Shown here in pieces: positions 12,101 to 20,522 of a stretch of 64,000 nucleotides of DNA. The notes under the pieces were generated by a model. It saw only the letters and a list, made by a program, of their open reading frames with translations. It was not told the origin of the DNA and made no database searches. Location of the stretch: the NCBI GenBank assembly GCA_025618425.1, contig CM046836.1, forward strand, positions 18,246,743 to 18,310,742. The letters run 5' to 3'. This DNA is from Heliocidaris tuberculata. Lineage: Eukaryota; Echinodermata; Echinoidea; Camarodonta; Echinometridae. Position 1 is the first letter of the stretch. Every line of letters begins with the position of its first letter. A program made the position numbers and the translations under genes.

Positions 12101-13358
12101 TGGTTGTTCAAATCAATTACTGATACATGTAGTTGACAGAGAACATGCAGTTAATGCCTGATACTCCTTTCGATCAAATTTAAGACTAAGACATTTCTGT
12201 GCAAACCAATTAACGCCAGTTTTACAGAAGTAGCCAGTACTCACTCAAGAGTTAAATATTGTCAAAACTCATATTGTCATCCGAAGAGACAGACCCTAAC
12301 CCATAATTGTAAAAGAAAAAATCATACTGACATTGTAAAATTATGTTTTTGAAGAATATTTTCAAAGTGTGCATTTTTTTTTATACGCACTGTATAAGAG
12401 GCTAGTTAGGTTACAAAACCAATCTACTTGATTCATAATTTCATCTCTGACATTTGAAAGAGAAAATTCACAATAAAATCATCAGCATCATGACCAATGA
12501 ATTCCAGTATGTAAGAGATTCAGAGAAAGTCAATATTTTTGATAAAAGATCATATGCAAATGTGCACCTATGGTATTCTTTATTTCATATTTAGTCAGAG
12601 TTTCTCGGCTACATGTAAATGTAAAATCCAAAAGTGAGTAAGAGCAGGTTCGAAACACAGTAACACACTCTTACTAAATCACTGTTACAACTGCAACTTG
12701 TTGCCAACATGTACTATGCAGGCCTACATGTATTCAAGATCAATGTCTTTAATCCTCAACAACAATCAGTGAACTATATTAACGACACAGGGTCTATACT
12801 AAAGGTGAATGTTTTTCCAATACAGGCATTCACCAATTGCAACCAGAGACATTCCTAAGAATGCATGCTTCAAGAGGGAAAATACATTTTTCAACGTAGG
12901 TCCAGAAGCAACAATATATTTGTTAATCCATTCAATGGTTCAATGTTTTGTATAACAATGAAATTCTAGAACTTACTATCATCAGTGAGATCAATGAGTA
13001 TCTCCTGTTTCTTTGCCGTGTCTGGCTCTACATCAAGGTCTTGGAGATTTGGAATTGTTGTAAAAACGTCCTCAGGGTCATCCACAACCACAGGATCACC
13101 ATCTGGGATGTCGTCAACCACAAAATCATCCACTACCTCATTCTGCAGAGGCTCCTTGTCAATGTTGACCTTAGCGTCATCGTCAGGTGCATCTTCCCTG
13201 GACAGGAGGTCATCAATGCAGCGATTGAGAAGGACTCCCTCGTCAACAGGCTCGTAGCAGTTTCTGGGGTGCGTGACACACTGTAGAATGAGCTCTGCTG
13301 GGCGCATGGGGAACATGGCCATCAGGTTCTGGGCTACATTGTTCTGAATCACCTCCAT
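1..13358 (-). CDS. RNF216: RNF216/TRIAD3-like RBR E3 ubiquitin ligase, N-terminal ~1071 residues, 8 exons, cut by window edge
   Basis: Joined minus-strand exons are 13358-12977, 10915-8826, 7926-7774, 5633-5517, 4835-4679, 2862-2732, 2172-2122 and 134-1. All junctions are AG/GT and the phases (1,0,0,0,1,0,0) give one uninterrupted frame. Residues 1-53 and about 820-875 look like CUE-type helical regions (MAMFP and MKMFP starts). ILIDLTDD at 120-127 is a SUMO-interacting motif. Residues 128-736 are Ser/Thr-rich and 737-768 Pro-rich. [14 protein letters not shown] and the following C-x2-C...C-x3-H-x2-C-x2-C block (1034-1059) match the RING1 entry of vertebrate RNF216, an RBR ligase acting on signalling and synaptic proteins in the cytoplasm. 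RING1 starts near residue 1034, against roughly 510 in the human protein as I recall it, so the N-terminal half is expanded. RING1 remainder, IBR and RING2 lie beyond position 1. Family call is strong; function is inferred. Confidence 0.9.
207..674. mobile_element. TTAA-class palindromic MITE in RNF216 last intron
   Basis: The ends AGGAGAGTGAAACCCTGGGG and CCCCAGGGTTTCATTCTCCT are near-perfect inverted repeats. The arms continue for about 45 bp (ATGAAAAGAGAGG against CTCTCTTTTCAT). Flanks are TCAA and TTAA, consistent with a mutated TTAA duplication. No transposase is present. Subterminal sequence resembles the element interrupted at 36103-42631. Confidence 0.7.
741..846 (-). pseudogene. Decayed duplicate of RNF216 RING1 exon inside the last intron
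   Basis: This stretch aligns along its length with positions about 17-128 of the RING1 exon, in the same orientation. Translated, it keeps [13 protein letters not shown] and the C-x3-H-x2-C-x2-C region. One RING cysteine codon has become TGA and the next Tyr-preceding cysteine has become Trp. No acceptor is evident, and the upstream boundary on the minus strand runs into a TTAA element at 851. It is therefore a non-functional tandem exon duplicate. Confidence 0.8.
855..1332. mobile_element. TTAA-flanked MITE
   Basis: The termini CTCTTTCAGTGCC and GGCACAGTAAGAG are imperfect inverted repeats flanked by TTAA at 851-854 and 1333-1336. The interior is AT-rich and non-coding. It shares its right TTAA with the next element. 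Confidence 0.65.
1337..1744. mobile_element. TTAA-flanked MITE (empty-site paralogue of 5683-6518)
   Basis: Ends CCCTTTCGAGACA and TGTCCTGAAAGGG, flanked by TTAA at 1333-1336 and 1745-1748. A second copy of the same family is at 5683-6518, also in an RNF216 intron. This copy has intact 'cccttaaataattcc' near its right end, where the other copy carries an insertion. Confidence 0.75.
2122..2172 (-). CDS. RNF216: RNF216-like exon 7 (17-codon microexon)
   Basis: 51 nt, phase 0-0, encoding [17 protein letters not shown], which corresponds to the conserved segment immediately ahead of RING1 in RNF216 proteins. Acceptor CAG at 2175-2173, donor GTAAG at 2121-2117. It is too short for an ORF scan and was found by reading the intron for the expected motif. 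Confidence 0.88.
2732..2862 (-). CDS. RNF216: RNF216-like exon 6 with NAGNAG acceptor
   Basis: 43 codons plus two bases that complete the split codon from exon 5. The acceptor reads CAGCAG at 2865-2860, so splicing at either AG stays in frame and differs by one residue. The product ([20 protein letters not shown], then [15 protein letters not shown]) is the coiled linker just before RING1. Donor GTAAAG at 2731-2726. Confidence 0.85.
3030..3729. mobile_element. TIR element, CAGGGATGCCAC termini, TA-flanked
   Basis: Perfect 12-bp terminal inverted repeats CAGGGATGCCAC / GTGGCATCCCTG, flanked by TA on both sides. The 700-bp interior has no transposase and contains an unusual run of self-complementary tetramers (gctagc, acgt, catgcatgcatg) at about 3295-3400. 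Confidence 0.65.
3984..4012 (+). repeat. Short interstitial telomere-like (TTAGGG)n stretch
   Basis: Several imperfect TTAGGG units in a row, the metazoan telomere motif, inside an RNF216 intron. Confidence 0.6.
4524..4661. mobile_element. Hairpin MITE, GGGGAGCGTTTCATC family, copy 1
   Basis: 138-bp near-perfect palindrome: GGGGAGCGTTTCATCAAGCG at the left and its complement ending GAAACGCTCCCC at the right, with a central loop containing 'gctctcagccaatcag'. Three more copies are in this window (5334, 32235, 53289). It ends 12 bp from the splice donor of RNF216 exon 5. Confidence 0.8.
4679..4835 (-). CDS. RNF216: RNF216-like exon 5
   Basis: 157 nt, leaving phase 1. Acceptor CAG at 4838-4836, donor GTGAGT at 4678-4673. 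It encodes a basic helical segment ([20 protein letters not shown]) ending [10 protein letters not shown] palindromic MITE ends at 4661, 12 bases past the donor, so the exon is almost touched by a mobile element. Confidence 0.85.
5334..5470. mobile_element. Hairpin MITE, GGGGAGCGTTTCATC family, diverged copy 2
   Basis: Same central block ('tttgctctcagccaatcaga') and arms as copy 1, but with diverged ends (catttcatcaag / gaaacagggccc) and a shortened right arm. It lies 46 bp downstream of RNF216 exon 4. Confidence 0.7.
5517..5633 (-). CDS. RNF216: RNF216-like exon 4
   Basis: 39 codons, phase 0-0. Acceptor CAG at 5636-5634, donor GTTAGG at 5516-5511. The product is charged and helical ([18 protein letters not shown]...), part of the linker between the second CUE-like region and the RBR. 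Confidence 0.8.
5683..6518. mobile_element. TTAA-class MITE with a second MITE nested in it
   Basis: Second copy of the CCCTTTC(G/A)AGACA element at 1337-1744. Termini CCCTTTCAAGACA and TGTCCTGAAAGGG; right flank TTAA, left flank mutated to TGAA. It is interrupted at 6100-6493 by a different TTAA element. A short internal duplication ('aggaataagctttaaaa') lies near 5890. Confidence 0.75.
6100..6493. mobile_element. Nested TTAA-specific MITE with verified target duplication
   Basis: Ends AGTGAATTGGTAACTTTGT and ACAAAGTTACCGATTCCCT are inverted repeats. TTAA flanks both sides (6096-6099, 6494-6497), while the homologous unoccupied site at about 1723-1732 has a single TTAA. This is piggyBac-like target choice; no transposase is encoded. 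Confidence 0.85.
6519..7773. other. RNF216 intron, no recognised gene
   Basis: AT-rich intronic sequence between exons 3 and 4. I see no coding segment or TIR structure beyond the element ending at 6518. Confidence 0.5.
7774..7926 (-). CDS. RNF216: RNF216-like exon 3 (second CUE-like region)
   Basis: 51 codons, phase 0 at both ends. Acceptor TAG at 7929-7927, donor GTAAAT below 7774. [20 protein letters not shown] followed by [10 protein letters not shown] has the helix pattern and MFP-type motif of CUE-like domains, which in this family lie ahead of the RBR. Confidence 0.85.
7927..8825. other. RNF216 intron with 30-bp poly-C tract
   Basis: No coding potential. The main feature is an oligo-C run near 8287-8317, broken by one T. 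The rest is unremarkable AT-rich intron. Confidence 0.5.
8826..10915 (-). CDS. RNF216: RNF216-like giant exon 2 (2090 nt, Ser/Thr/Pro-rich, low complexity)
   Basis: Encodes residues 128-824. The acceptor is a pyrimidine-rich tract ending CAG at 10918-10916; the donor is GTGAGT at 8825-8820. The open frame extends past the acceptor into intron sequence, but phase matching with exon 1 fixes the boundary. The protein is rich in Ser, Thr, Asn and Gly and probably disordered. A short helix-prone segment ([20 protein letters not shown]) precedes a proline tract at 737-768. No enzymatic motif is visible. It ends in [10 protein letters not shown], the start of the second CUE-like region. Confidence 0.85.
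11066..12392. mobile_element. TA-flanked element with ~200-bp inverted arms in RNF216 intron
   Basis: Starts TA-CACTGCATATCC and ends ATACGCACTG-TA. The left arm (11066 to about 11280) and right arm (about 12190-12392) are inverted copies, for example 'ttgagtgagtactg' against 'cagtactcactcaa' and 'cacactttgaaaatat' against 'atattttcaaagtgtg'. The oligo-G run at 11162-11177 is missing from the other arm. The centre is non-coding. Confidence 0.75.
12393..12976. other. RNF216 intron, nothing recognised
   Basis: AT-rich intronic sequence next to the donor of coding exon 1. No ORF, repeat structure or motif that I can support. Confidence 0.45.
12977..13358 (-). CDS. RNF216: RNF216-like coding exon 1 (start codon, CUE-like region, SIM)
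   Basis: Encodes residues 1-127 plus one base. The ATG at 13358 follows an in-frame TGA 15 bases upstream, so it is the first usable start. Residues 1-53 ([16 protein letters not shown]...) resemble a ubiquitin-binding CUE-type fold. A very acidic stretch follows, then the SUMO-interacting core ILIDL with flanking acidic residues. The donor GTAAGT at 12976-12971 leaves phase 1, which completes Ser128 with the next exon. Confidence 0.85.
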
Positions 13359-13387
13359 TCCGATGACTTCTTTTCATTTATTCATAT
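13359..13387 (-). other. Probable 5' UTR part of the start exon with a 3-codon uORF
   Basis: A pyrimidine-containing tract ending CTACAG (13393-13388) can serve as acceptor for a 5' UTR intron. The 29 bases between it and the ATG contain ATG-AAT-AAA-TGA, a minimal upstream ORF ending 15 bases before the main start. Confidence 0.45.
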
Positions 13388-13538
13388 CTGTAGGTACATG
13401 CAGGAGAAGATTTTGGTGAAATCAGAATTAGATCTGGGCACTGGCACATGAATAAATCTTGAATTGAGTAACATGACTAATAATCAATCAATTTGGCATA
13501 TTCAAAGAATAGTAAAAACAAACTGAAACTAGAAATTT

Positions 13539-13560
13539 AATTCGTCACTGAAGACGAATT
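13539..13560. repeat. 22-bp hairpin at left edge of the 2.4-kb array
   Basis: AATTCGTC-actgaa-GACGAATT, an 8-bp perfect stem directly abutting the terminal repeat AGGTGGTCTGTC. Confidence 0.8.
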
Positions 13561-14331
13561 AGGTGGTCTGTCTTTCACTGTGGCAAATTGCTTTGTCAGG
13601 TGTGATAATATTTCTGCAAGATTATAATCATAATGTTGACAATGATCATAAGATATGGTCATATAAGTGATGACAATGACGATAATGATATATTGATAAT
13701 GATGATCATAATGACAATAATGATGACAATAACCACGATAACCTAAGTGGCATAGCGCCCCTACAGGTTCAATTTTATGGGCGATTTTTCGAAAAGTGCT
13801 TGAAATGGCATGAAACGTTTGCAAAATGAATTTGGGACGATTTGGATCATTTCTAAATTTTGCGCGCGCACAGACGCGCGGACGTACGCGTACGCGCGCG
13901 TTTAACGAAATGACCTTGACTGGAATGACAGTGACCTTAACCATGCCAAATATGAAAGAGAAATGACATTTCGTTATGAACATATGACCATAAGTTGATT
14001 TTCACAAAATGGCGCCTGGATGACGTCACAATAACCTGATGACCTTGAAAAAGATGTGGGAACTTGACCTTATTAGGACTGATGACTGACGAAAATATGA
14101 AGAAAATTGACTGAGCCGATTTGGAGAAATCGGGATAACGAACTGGACGATTTGATATTGCAGGACATGTGGAAGATTATCCCCTTAGCTTTAATACACG
14201 ACAGGGAATGAGATTCTACACAAACTACTGCACACTACTTTCAATAGACATAACACGCAAAATTAGGCAGTTTTTTACATTGTTTGTGATGGTATATGTT
14301 GTAATAGTCGAAGAAGATGGTAGAATGAAAG

Positions 14332-14363
<32 letters not shown>

Positions 14364-14366
<3 letters not shown>

Positions 14367-14426
14367 ACCCACCGGGAGTCGAACCTGGGTCGCCGAAATG
14401 GGAGGCAAGTGCTTTACCAATGGACC
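14364..14426 (-). ncRNA. tRNA-like module, array unit 1
   Basis: Read on the minus strand, it starts GGTCCATTGGTAAAGCAC and ends in a pol III B-box-like GGTTCGACTCC, then GGGTCCA, so the two ends can pair as a partial acceptor stem. At 63 nt it is short for a tRNA, with a reduced D arm and a poor anticodon stem around a Gly-like CTCCCAT loop. Directly downstream on the minus strand is a run of over 20 T, a strong pol III terminator. It looks like a tRNA-derived module, not a working tRNA. Confidence 0.5.
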
Positions 14427-15684
14427 AAAATATTTCCAATAGAGATAACACGTAGACGAAAAACGGGATTCTCAAATGACATTTTGTAGTTAAAAAATGG
14501 GCATGATCCCGACATCTGATCAAAAATTGGAGGGCACACTTGTAAAAGCTTATAGTCTCAGCTATAACATACCAAAATTTGGAAGAAAATCGAGCAGAAA
14601 TAACAGAGATACTGCTCAAAGAAGACGGGAATGTAGAATCAAGATTTGAGAAAAAGTCATCTCCCATAGAGAATGCACGCAAAATGTGAAAAATTGACAT
14701 GCCTCCTTTAATCGCAAAAATACGCCATGATCCCTTTGTCAAAATGAAAAATTGTGGCGACTGATCTTGTAGAGAATTGTCTCAGCTACATCATATCCAA
14801 ATTTGGGCGAAAAATGACCAATATTAAAGGAGTTATAGTCAAATTTGCATAAATTTGATGACGTCTTTTTTGAAAAAATGAAATTTTGAGTTTAGACGCC
14901 ATTTTGATGACTTTGCAATATAATTGAGGCTCAAATTACCCATGAAATTATATCTATGATTCCTCCTCTACCCAAATATGAAAAAAAATTAGGGGGTCAA
15001 CGGACTATTTAAAGAGCTAGAGTTATTTTTGTAGAGGCATGTTTTTACGACTTTTTACACTATTTTGCCCATTGACGCACGCGCAGATTTTAAAGTTTGA
15101 CGCGCGCGTGTGGCCTTAGGGAATGTCGAGAATGCCTGTAAATGGTTGGAAATTGTCAAGAATAGTGTCAGGAACACAAACCATGCGAAAAAACGGCGTT
15201 TTTACACTCTGTACGCGCTGCGCACGTGCATAACGCGCGCACGGATGCGCACGGACGGAAATTTTTGAAATGCTTGAAATGACCTGAAACGTACTCTCGT
15301 TTGATCCTTGGATGATTTTGAGCAGTTTTAAATTTTGACGCACGCGTACGCGCGCGTCATGACCTCTGGATGACTTTTGACGACATGACCTGATGACCCA
15401 TGACCTGAAGTTAATGTCATGTAAATATGGACAATTTTTGATGATTGGTTATGAAGATATGATTGATAATGTGATTTGACAAAATGGCGCCTGGATGACG
15501 TCACGATGACCTGTTGACCTTGATATGTAAACGGGAACATGTCCTCATGGGATGACATCACTGACGAAAATTTGACGAAAATTGATAAAGTACTATTGAA
15601 GATTTCGAATGGACAAGGAATGGGGGAAATAAAAATAAATAAATAAATAAATAAATATAGAAAGAAAATTCGGACGAATATAAA

Positions 15685-15714
15685 AGGTGATCTGTCGATT
15701 ACGACAGACCACCT
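15685..15714. repeat. Unit-terminal hairpin, copy 1
   Basis: AGGTGATCTGTCG-atta-CGACAGACCACCT, a 13-bp stem with one mismatch. It marks the end of the first array unit and recurs at 18086-18115 and 20493-20522. Confidence 0.85.
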
Positions 15715-16765
15715 AATAATACCTATAACGTGTGTGTCTATGGCAAAATGGGTAATTTGAACTTTGAAAGCCATTTTCACCCTGAAGACGACCGTTAAAA
15801 CGTTTGAGCTACACGAACCTTTTTTGTGTAGAATTTTCTGCTCTTTCATGTGAATCAAGTCCCAAGTCTCTAGCACCCCGCAAACTGAAGTTAGGCTCAT
15901 TTTCAGGGTCCGAAAAGGGCATTTTTCACCCCAAAATCACTGAATGAAGCGTAGATGACGTCATAATGATGTCATGAACCTCAAATTTTCACCGTCAACA
16001 CTTCTTATCAGTCCTCATTACTGTGTCGAATTTGAAAAAGATTCATGGTTTCGTTTTTGAGTTATTGCCCCCGTAAAAAGAGGGGGGGTCAAAAAAGGAA
16101 AAAATGAATAATAAAAAAAAAACGAATTGAGCTCTGAATCTGATTTTTGGTGTGCATAATATTTGGTCGAAATGTGATGGACGAGGCGAAATTCAGAAAA
16201 ATTTACGTCCTCTTTTGGGAGTTATTGGGGGTGTCATCTTTCATATTTGCGGGGGCACTGACGAGCGAACGTGTGCGCACGCGCGCGTCTAAATCTCTGG
16301 GATTGACCGGATTGATATCAGCTTCAATCATGCCAAATATGAATGAGAAATGACATTTTGTTATGAACATATGACCATAAGTTGAATTTCACAAAATGGC
16401 GCCTGCATGACGTCACAATAACCTGATGACCTTGAAAAAGATGTGGGAACTTGACCTTATTAGGACTGATGACTGACGAAAATATGAAGAAAATTGACTG
16501 AGCCGATTTGGAGAAATCGGGATAACGAACTGGACGATTTGATATTGCAGGACATGTGGGAGATTATCCCCTTAGCTTTAATACACGACAGGGAATGAGA
16601 TTCTACACAAACTACTGCACACTACTTTCCAATAGACATAACACGCAAAATTAGGCATTTTATTACATTGTTTGTGATGGTTTAAGTTATAATAGACGAA
16701 GAAGATGGTAAAATGAAAGCCCCCCCCAAAAAAAAAAAAAAAGTGAAAAAAAAAAAAAAAAAAAA

Positions 16766-16829
16766 TGGTCCCACCGGGAATCGATCCGGGGGTCGCCGGA
16801 ATGGAAGGCAAGTGCTTTACCAATGGACC
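16766..16829 (-). ncRNA. tRNA-like module, array unit 2
   Basis: Same module as at 14364. GGTCC...GGGACC ends pair better here, the loop reads CTTCCAT, and the B box is altered to GGATCGATTCC. It is followed by a long T run interrupted by TTTCAC. Confidence 0.5.
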
Positions 16830-19165
16830 AAAATATTTCCAATAGAGATAACACGTAAACGAAATACGGGATTCTGAAATCACATTTTGTAGTGAAAAAA
16901 TGGGCATGATCCCGACATCTGATCAAAAATTGGAGGGCACACTTGTAAAAGCTTATAGTCTCAGCTATAACATATTAAAATTTGGAAGAAAATCGAGCAG
17001 AAATTACAAAGATACTGCTCAAAGAAGACGGGAATGTAGAATCAAGATTTGAGAAAAAGTCATGTCCCATAGAGAATACACGCAAAATGAGAAAAATTGA
17101 CATACCTCCTTTATTCGCAAAAATACGCCATGATGCCTTTGTCAAAATGAAAAATTGTGATAACTGATCTTGTAGAGAATTGTCTCAGCTACATCATATC
17201 CAAATTTGGGCGAAAAATGACCAATATTAAAGGAGTTATAGTCAAATTTGCAAAAATTTGATGTCATTTTTGAAAAAATGAAATTTTGAGTTTAGACGCC
17301 ATGTTGATGACTTTACAATATAATTAAGGCTCAAATTACCCATGAAATTATATCTATGATTCCTCCTCTACCCAAATATGAAAAAAAATTAGGGGGTCAA
17401 CGGCCTATTTAAAGGGCTAGAGTTATTTTTGTAGAGGCATGTTTTTACGACTTTTTACACTATTTTGCCCATTGACGCACGCGCAGATTTTAAAGTTTGA
17501 CGCGCGCGTGTGGCCTTAGGGAATGTCGAGAATGCCTGTAAATGGTTGGAAATTGTCAAGAATAGTGTCAGGAACACAAACCATGCGAAAAAAACGGCGT
17601 TTTTACACTCTGTACGCGCTGCGCACGTGCATAACGCGCGCACGGATGCGCACGGACGGAAATTTTTGAAATGCTTGAAATGACCTGAAACGTACTCTCG
17701 TTTGATCCTTGGATGATTTTGAGCAGTTTTAAATTTTGACGCACCCGTACGCGCGCGTCATGACCTCTGGATGACTTTTGACGACATGACCTGATGACCC
17801 ATGACCTGAAGTTAATGTCATGTAAATATGGACAATTTTTGATGATTGGTTATGAAGATATGATTGATAATGTGATTTGACAAAATGGCGCCTGGATGAC
17901 GTCACTATGACCTGTTGACCTTGATATGTAAACGGGAACATGTCCTCATGGGATGACATCACTGACGAAAATTTGACGAAAATTGATAAAGTACTATTGA
18001 AGATTTCGAATGGACAAGGAATGGGGGAAATAAAAATAAATAAATAAATAAATAAATATAGAAAGAAAATTCGGACGAATATAAAAGGTGATCTGTCGAT
18101 TACGACAGACCACCTAATAATACCTATAACGTGTGTGTCTATGGCAAAATGGGTAATTTGAACTTTGAAAGCCATTTTCACCCTGAAGACGACCGTTAAA
18201 ACGTTTGAGCTACACAAACCTTTTTTGTGTAGAATTTTCTGCTCTTTCATGTGAATCAAGTCCCAAGTCTCTAGCACCCCGCAAACTGAAGTTAGGGCTC
18301 ATTTTCAGGGTCCGAAAAGGGCATTTTTCACCCCAAAATCACTGAATGAAGCGTAGATGACGTCATAATGATGTCATGAACCTCAAATTTTCACCGTCAA
18401 CACTTCTTATCAGTCCTCATTACTGTGTCGAATTTGAAAAAGATTCATGGTTTCGTTTTTGAGTTATTGCCCCCGTAAAAAGAGGGGGGGTCAAAAAAGG
18501 AAAAAATGAATAATAAAAAAAAAACGAATTGAGCTCTGAATCTGATTTTTGGTGTGCATAATATTTGGTCGAAATGTGATGGACGAGGCGAAATTCAGAA
18601 AAATTTACGTCCTCTTTTGGGAGTTATTGGGGGTGTCATCTTTCATATTTGCGGGGGCACTGACGAGCGAACGTGTGCGCACGCGCGCGTCTAAATCTCT
18701 GGGATTGACCGGATTGATATCAGCTTCAATCATGCCAAATATGAATGAGAAATGACATTTCGTTATGAACATATGACCATAAGTTGAATTTCACAACATG
18801 GCGCCTGCATGACGTCACAATAACCTGATGACCTTGAAAAAGATGTGGGAACTTGACCTTATTAGGACTGATGACTGACGAAAATATGAAGAAAATTGAC
18901 TGAGCCGATTTGGAGAAATCGGGATAACGAACTGGACGATTTGATATTGCAGGACATGTGGGAGATTATCCCCTTAGCTTTAATACACGACAGGGAATGA
19001 GATTCTACACAAACTACTGCACACTACTTTCCAATAGACATAACACGCAAAATTAGGCATTTTATTACATTGTTTGTGATGGTTTAAGTTATAATAGACG
19101 AAGAAGATGGTAAAATGAAAGCCCCCCCCAAAAAAAAAAAAAAGTGAAAAAAAAAAAAAAAAAAA

Positions 19166-19229
19166 TGGTCCCACCGGGAATCGATCCGGGGGTCGCCGGA
19201 ATGGAAGGCAAGTGCTTTACCAATGGACC
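19166..19229 (-). ncRNA. tRNA-like module, array unit 3
   Basis: Same sequence as the unit 2 copy over the module, which fits the recent duplication of the unit. Confidence 0.5.
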
Positions 19230-20429
19230 AAAATATTTCCAATAGAGATAACACGTAAACGAAATACGGGATTCTGAAATCACATTTTGTAGTGAAAAAA
19301 TGGGCATGATCCCGACATCTGATCAAAAATTGGAGGGCACACTTGTAAAAGCTTATAGTCTCAGCTATAACATATTAAAATTTGGAAGAAAATCGAGCAG
19401 AAATTACAAAGATACTGCTCAAAGAAGACGGGAATGTAGAATCAAGATTTGAGAAAAAGTCATGTCCCATAGAGAATACACGCAAAATGAGAAAAATTGA
19501 CATACCTCCTTTATTCGCAAAAATACGCCATGATGCCTTTGTCAAAATGAAAAATTGTGATAACTGATCTTGTAGAGAATTGTCTCAGCTACATCATATC
19601 CAAATTTGGGCGAAAAATGACCAATATTAAAGGAGTTATAGTCAAATTTGCAAAAATTTGATGTCATTTTTGAAAAAATGAAATTTTGAGTTTAGACGCC
19701 ATGTTGATGACTTTACAATATAATTAAGGCTCAAATTACCCATGAAATTATATCTATGATTCCTCCTCTACCCAAATATGAAAAAAAATTAGGGGGTCAA
19801 CGGCCTATTTAAAGGGCTAGAGTTATTTTTGTAGAGGCATGTTTTTACGACTTTTTACACTATTTTGCCCATTGACGCACGCGCAGATTTTAAAGTTTGA
19901 CGCGCGCGTGTGGCCTTAGGGAATGTCGAGAATGCCTGTAAATGGTTGGAAATTGTCAAGAATAGTGTCAGGAACACAAACCATGCGAAAAAACGGCGTT
20001 TTTACACTCTGTACGCGCTGCGCACGTGCATAACGCGCGCACGGACGCGCACGGACGGAAATTTTTGAAATGCTTGAAATGACCTGAAACGTACTCTCGT
20101 TTGATCCTTGGATGATTTTGAGCAGTTTTAAATTTTGACGCACGCGTACGCGCGCGTCATGACCTCTGGATGACTTTTGACGACATGACCTGATGACCCA
20201 TGACCTGAAGTTAATGTCATGTAAATATGGACAATTTTTGATGATTGGTTATGAAGATATGATTGATAATGTGATTTGACAAAATGGCGCCTGGATGACG
20301 TCACGATGACCTGTTGACCTTGATATGTAAACGGGAACATGTCCTCATGGGATGACATCACTGACGAAAATTTGACGAAAATTGATAAAGTACTATTGAA
20401 GATTTCGAATGGACAAGGAATGGGGGAAA

Positions 20430-20460
<31 letters not shown>

Positions 20461-20522
20461 AAATATAGAAAGAAAATTCGGACGAATATAAAAGGTGATC
20501 TGTCGATTACGACAGACCACCT

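Larger units (their letters stand above)
13539..20522. repeat. Tandem array of a 2.4-kb non-coding unit within terminal inverted repeats
   Basis: Whole array: AGGTGGTCTGTC at 13561-13572 is inverted as GACAGACCACCT at 20511-20522. Two complete units are 15715-18115 (2401 bp) and 18116-20522 (2407 bp), differing by few substitutions and one microsatellite length change. The first unit (13561-15714) matches from about 13930 and has its own divergent left part with 'gataatgat' repeats. Every unit ends (AAAT)n, then AATTCGGACGAAT, then a 30-bp hairpin. Units contain CRE-like TGACGTCA sites, many ATGACCT repeats and alternating acgcgcgcgt tracts. No coding frame is conserved for a recognisable protein. 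A Helentron-type or TIR-type non-autonomous element is possible. Confidence 0.85.

Noticed and set aside
14364..14426. Functional tRNA-Gly gene
   Set aside because: Too short, D arm incomplete, anticodon stem mostly unpaired. Kept only as a tRNA-like module.
15328..20520. Minus-strand ORFs of 130-190 codons in the 2.4-kb array as a repeated protein gene
   Set aside because: The frames contain translated (AAAT)n, hairpin and acgcgcg tracts, are broken differently between near-identical units, and have no recognisable motif.
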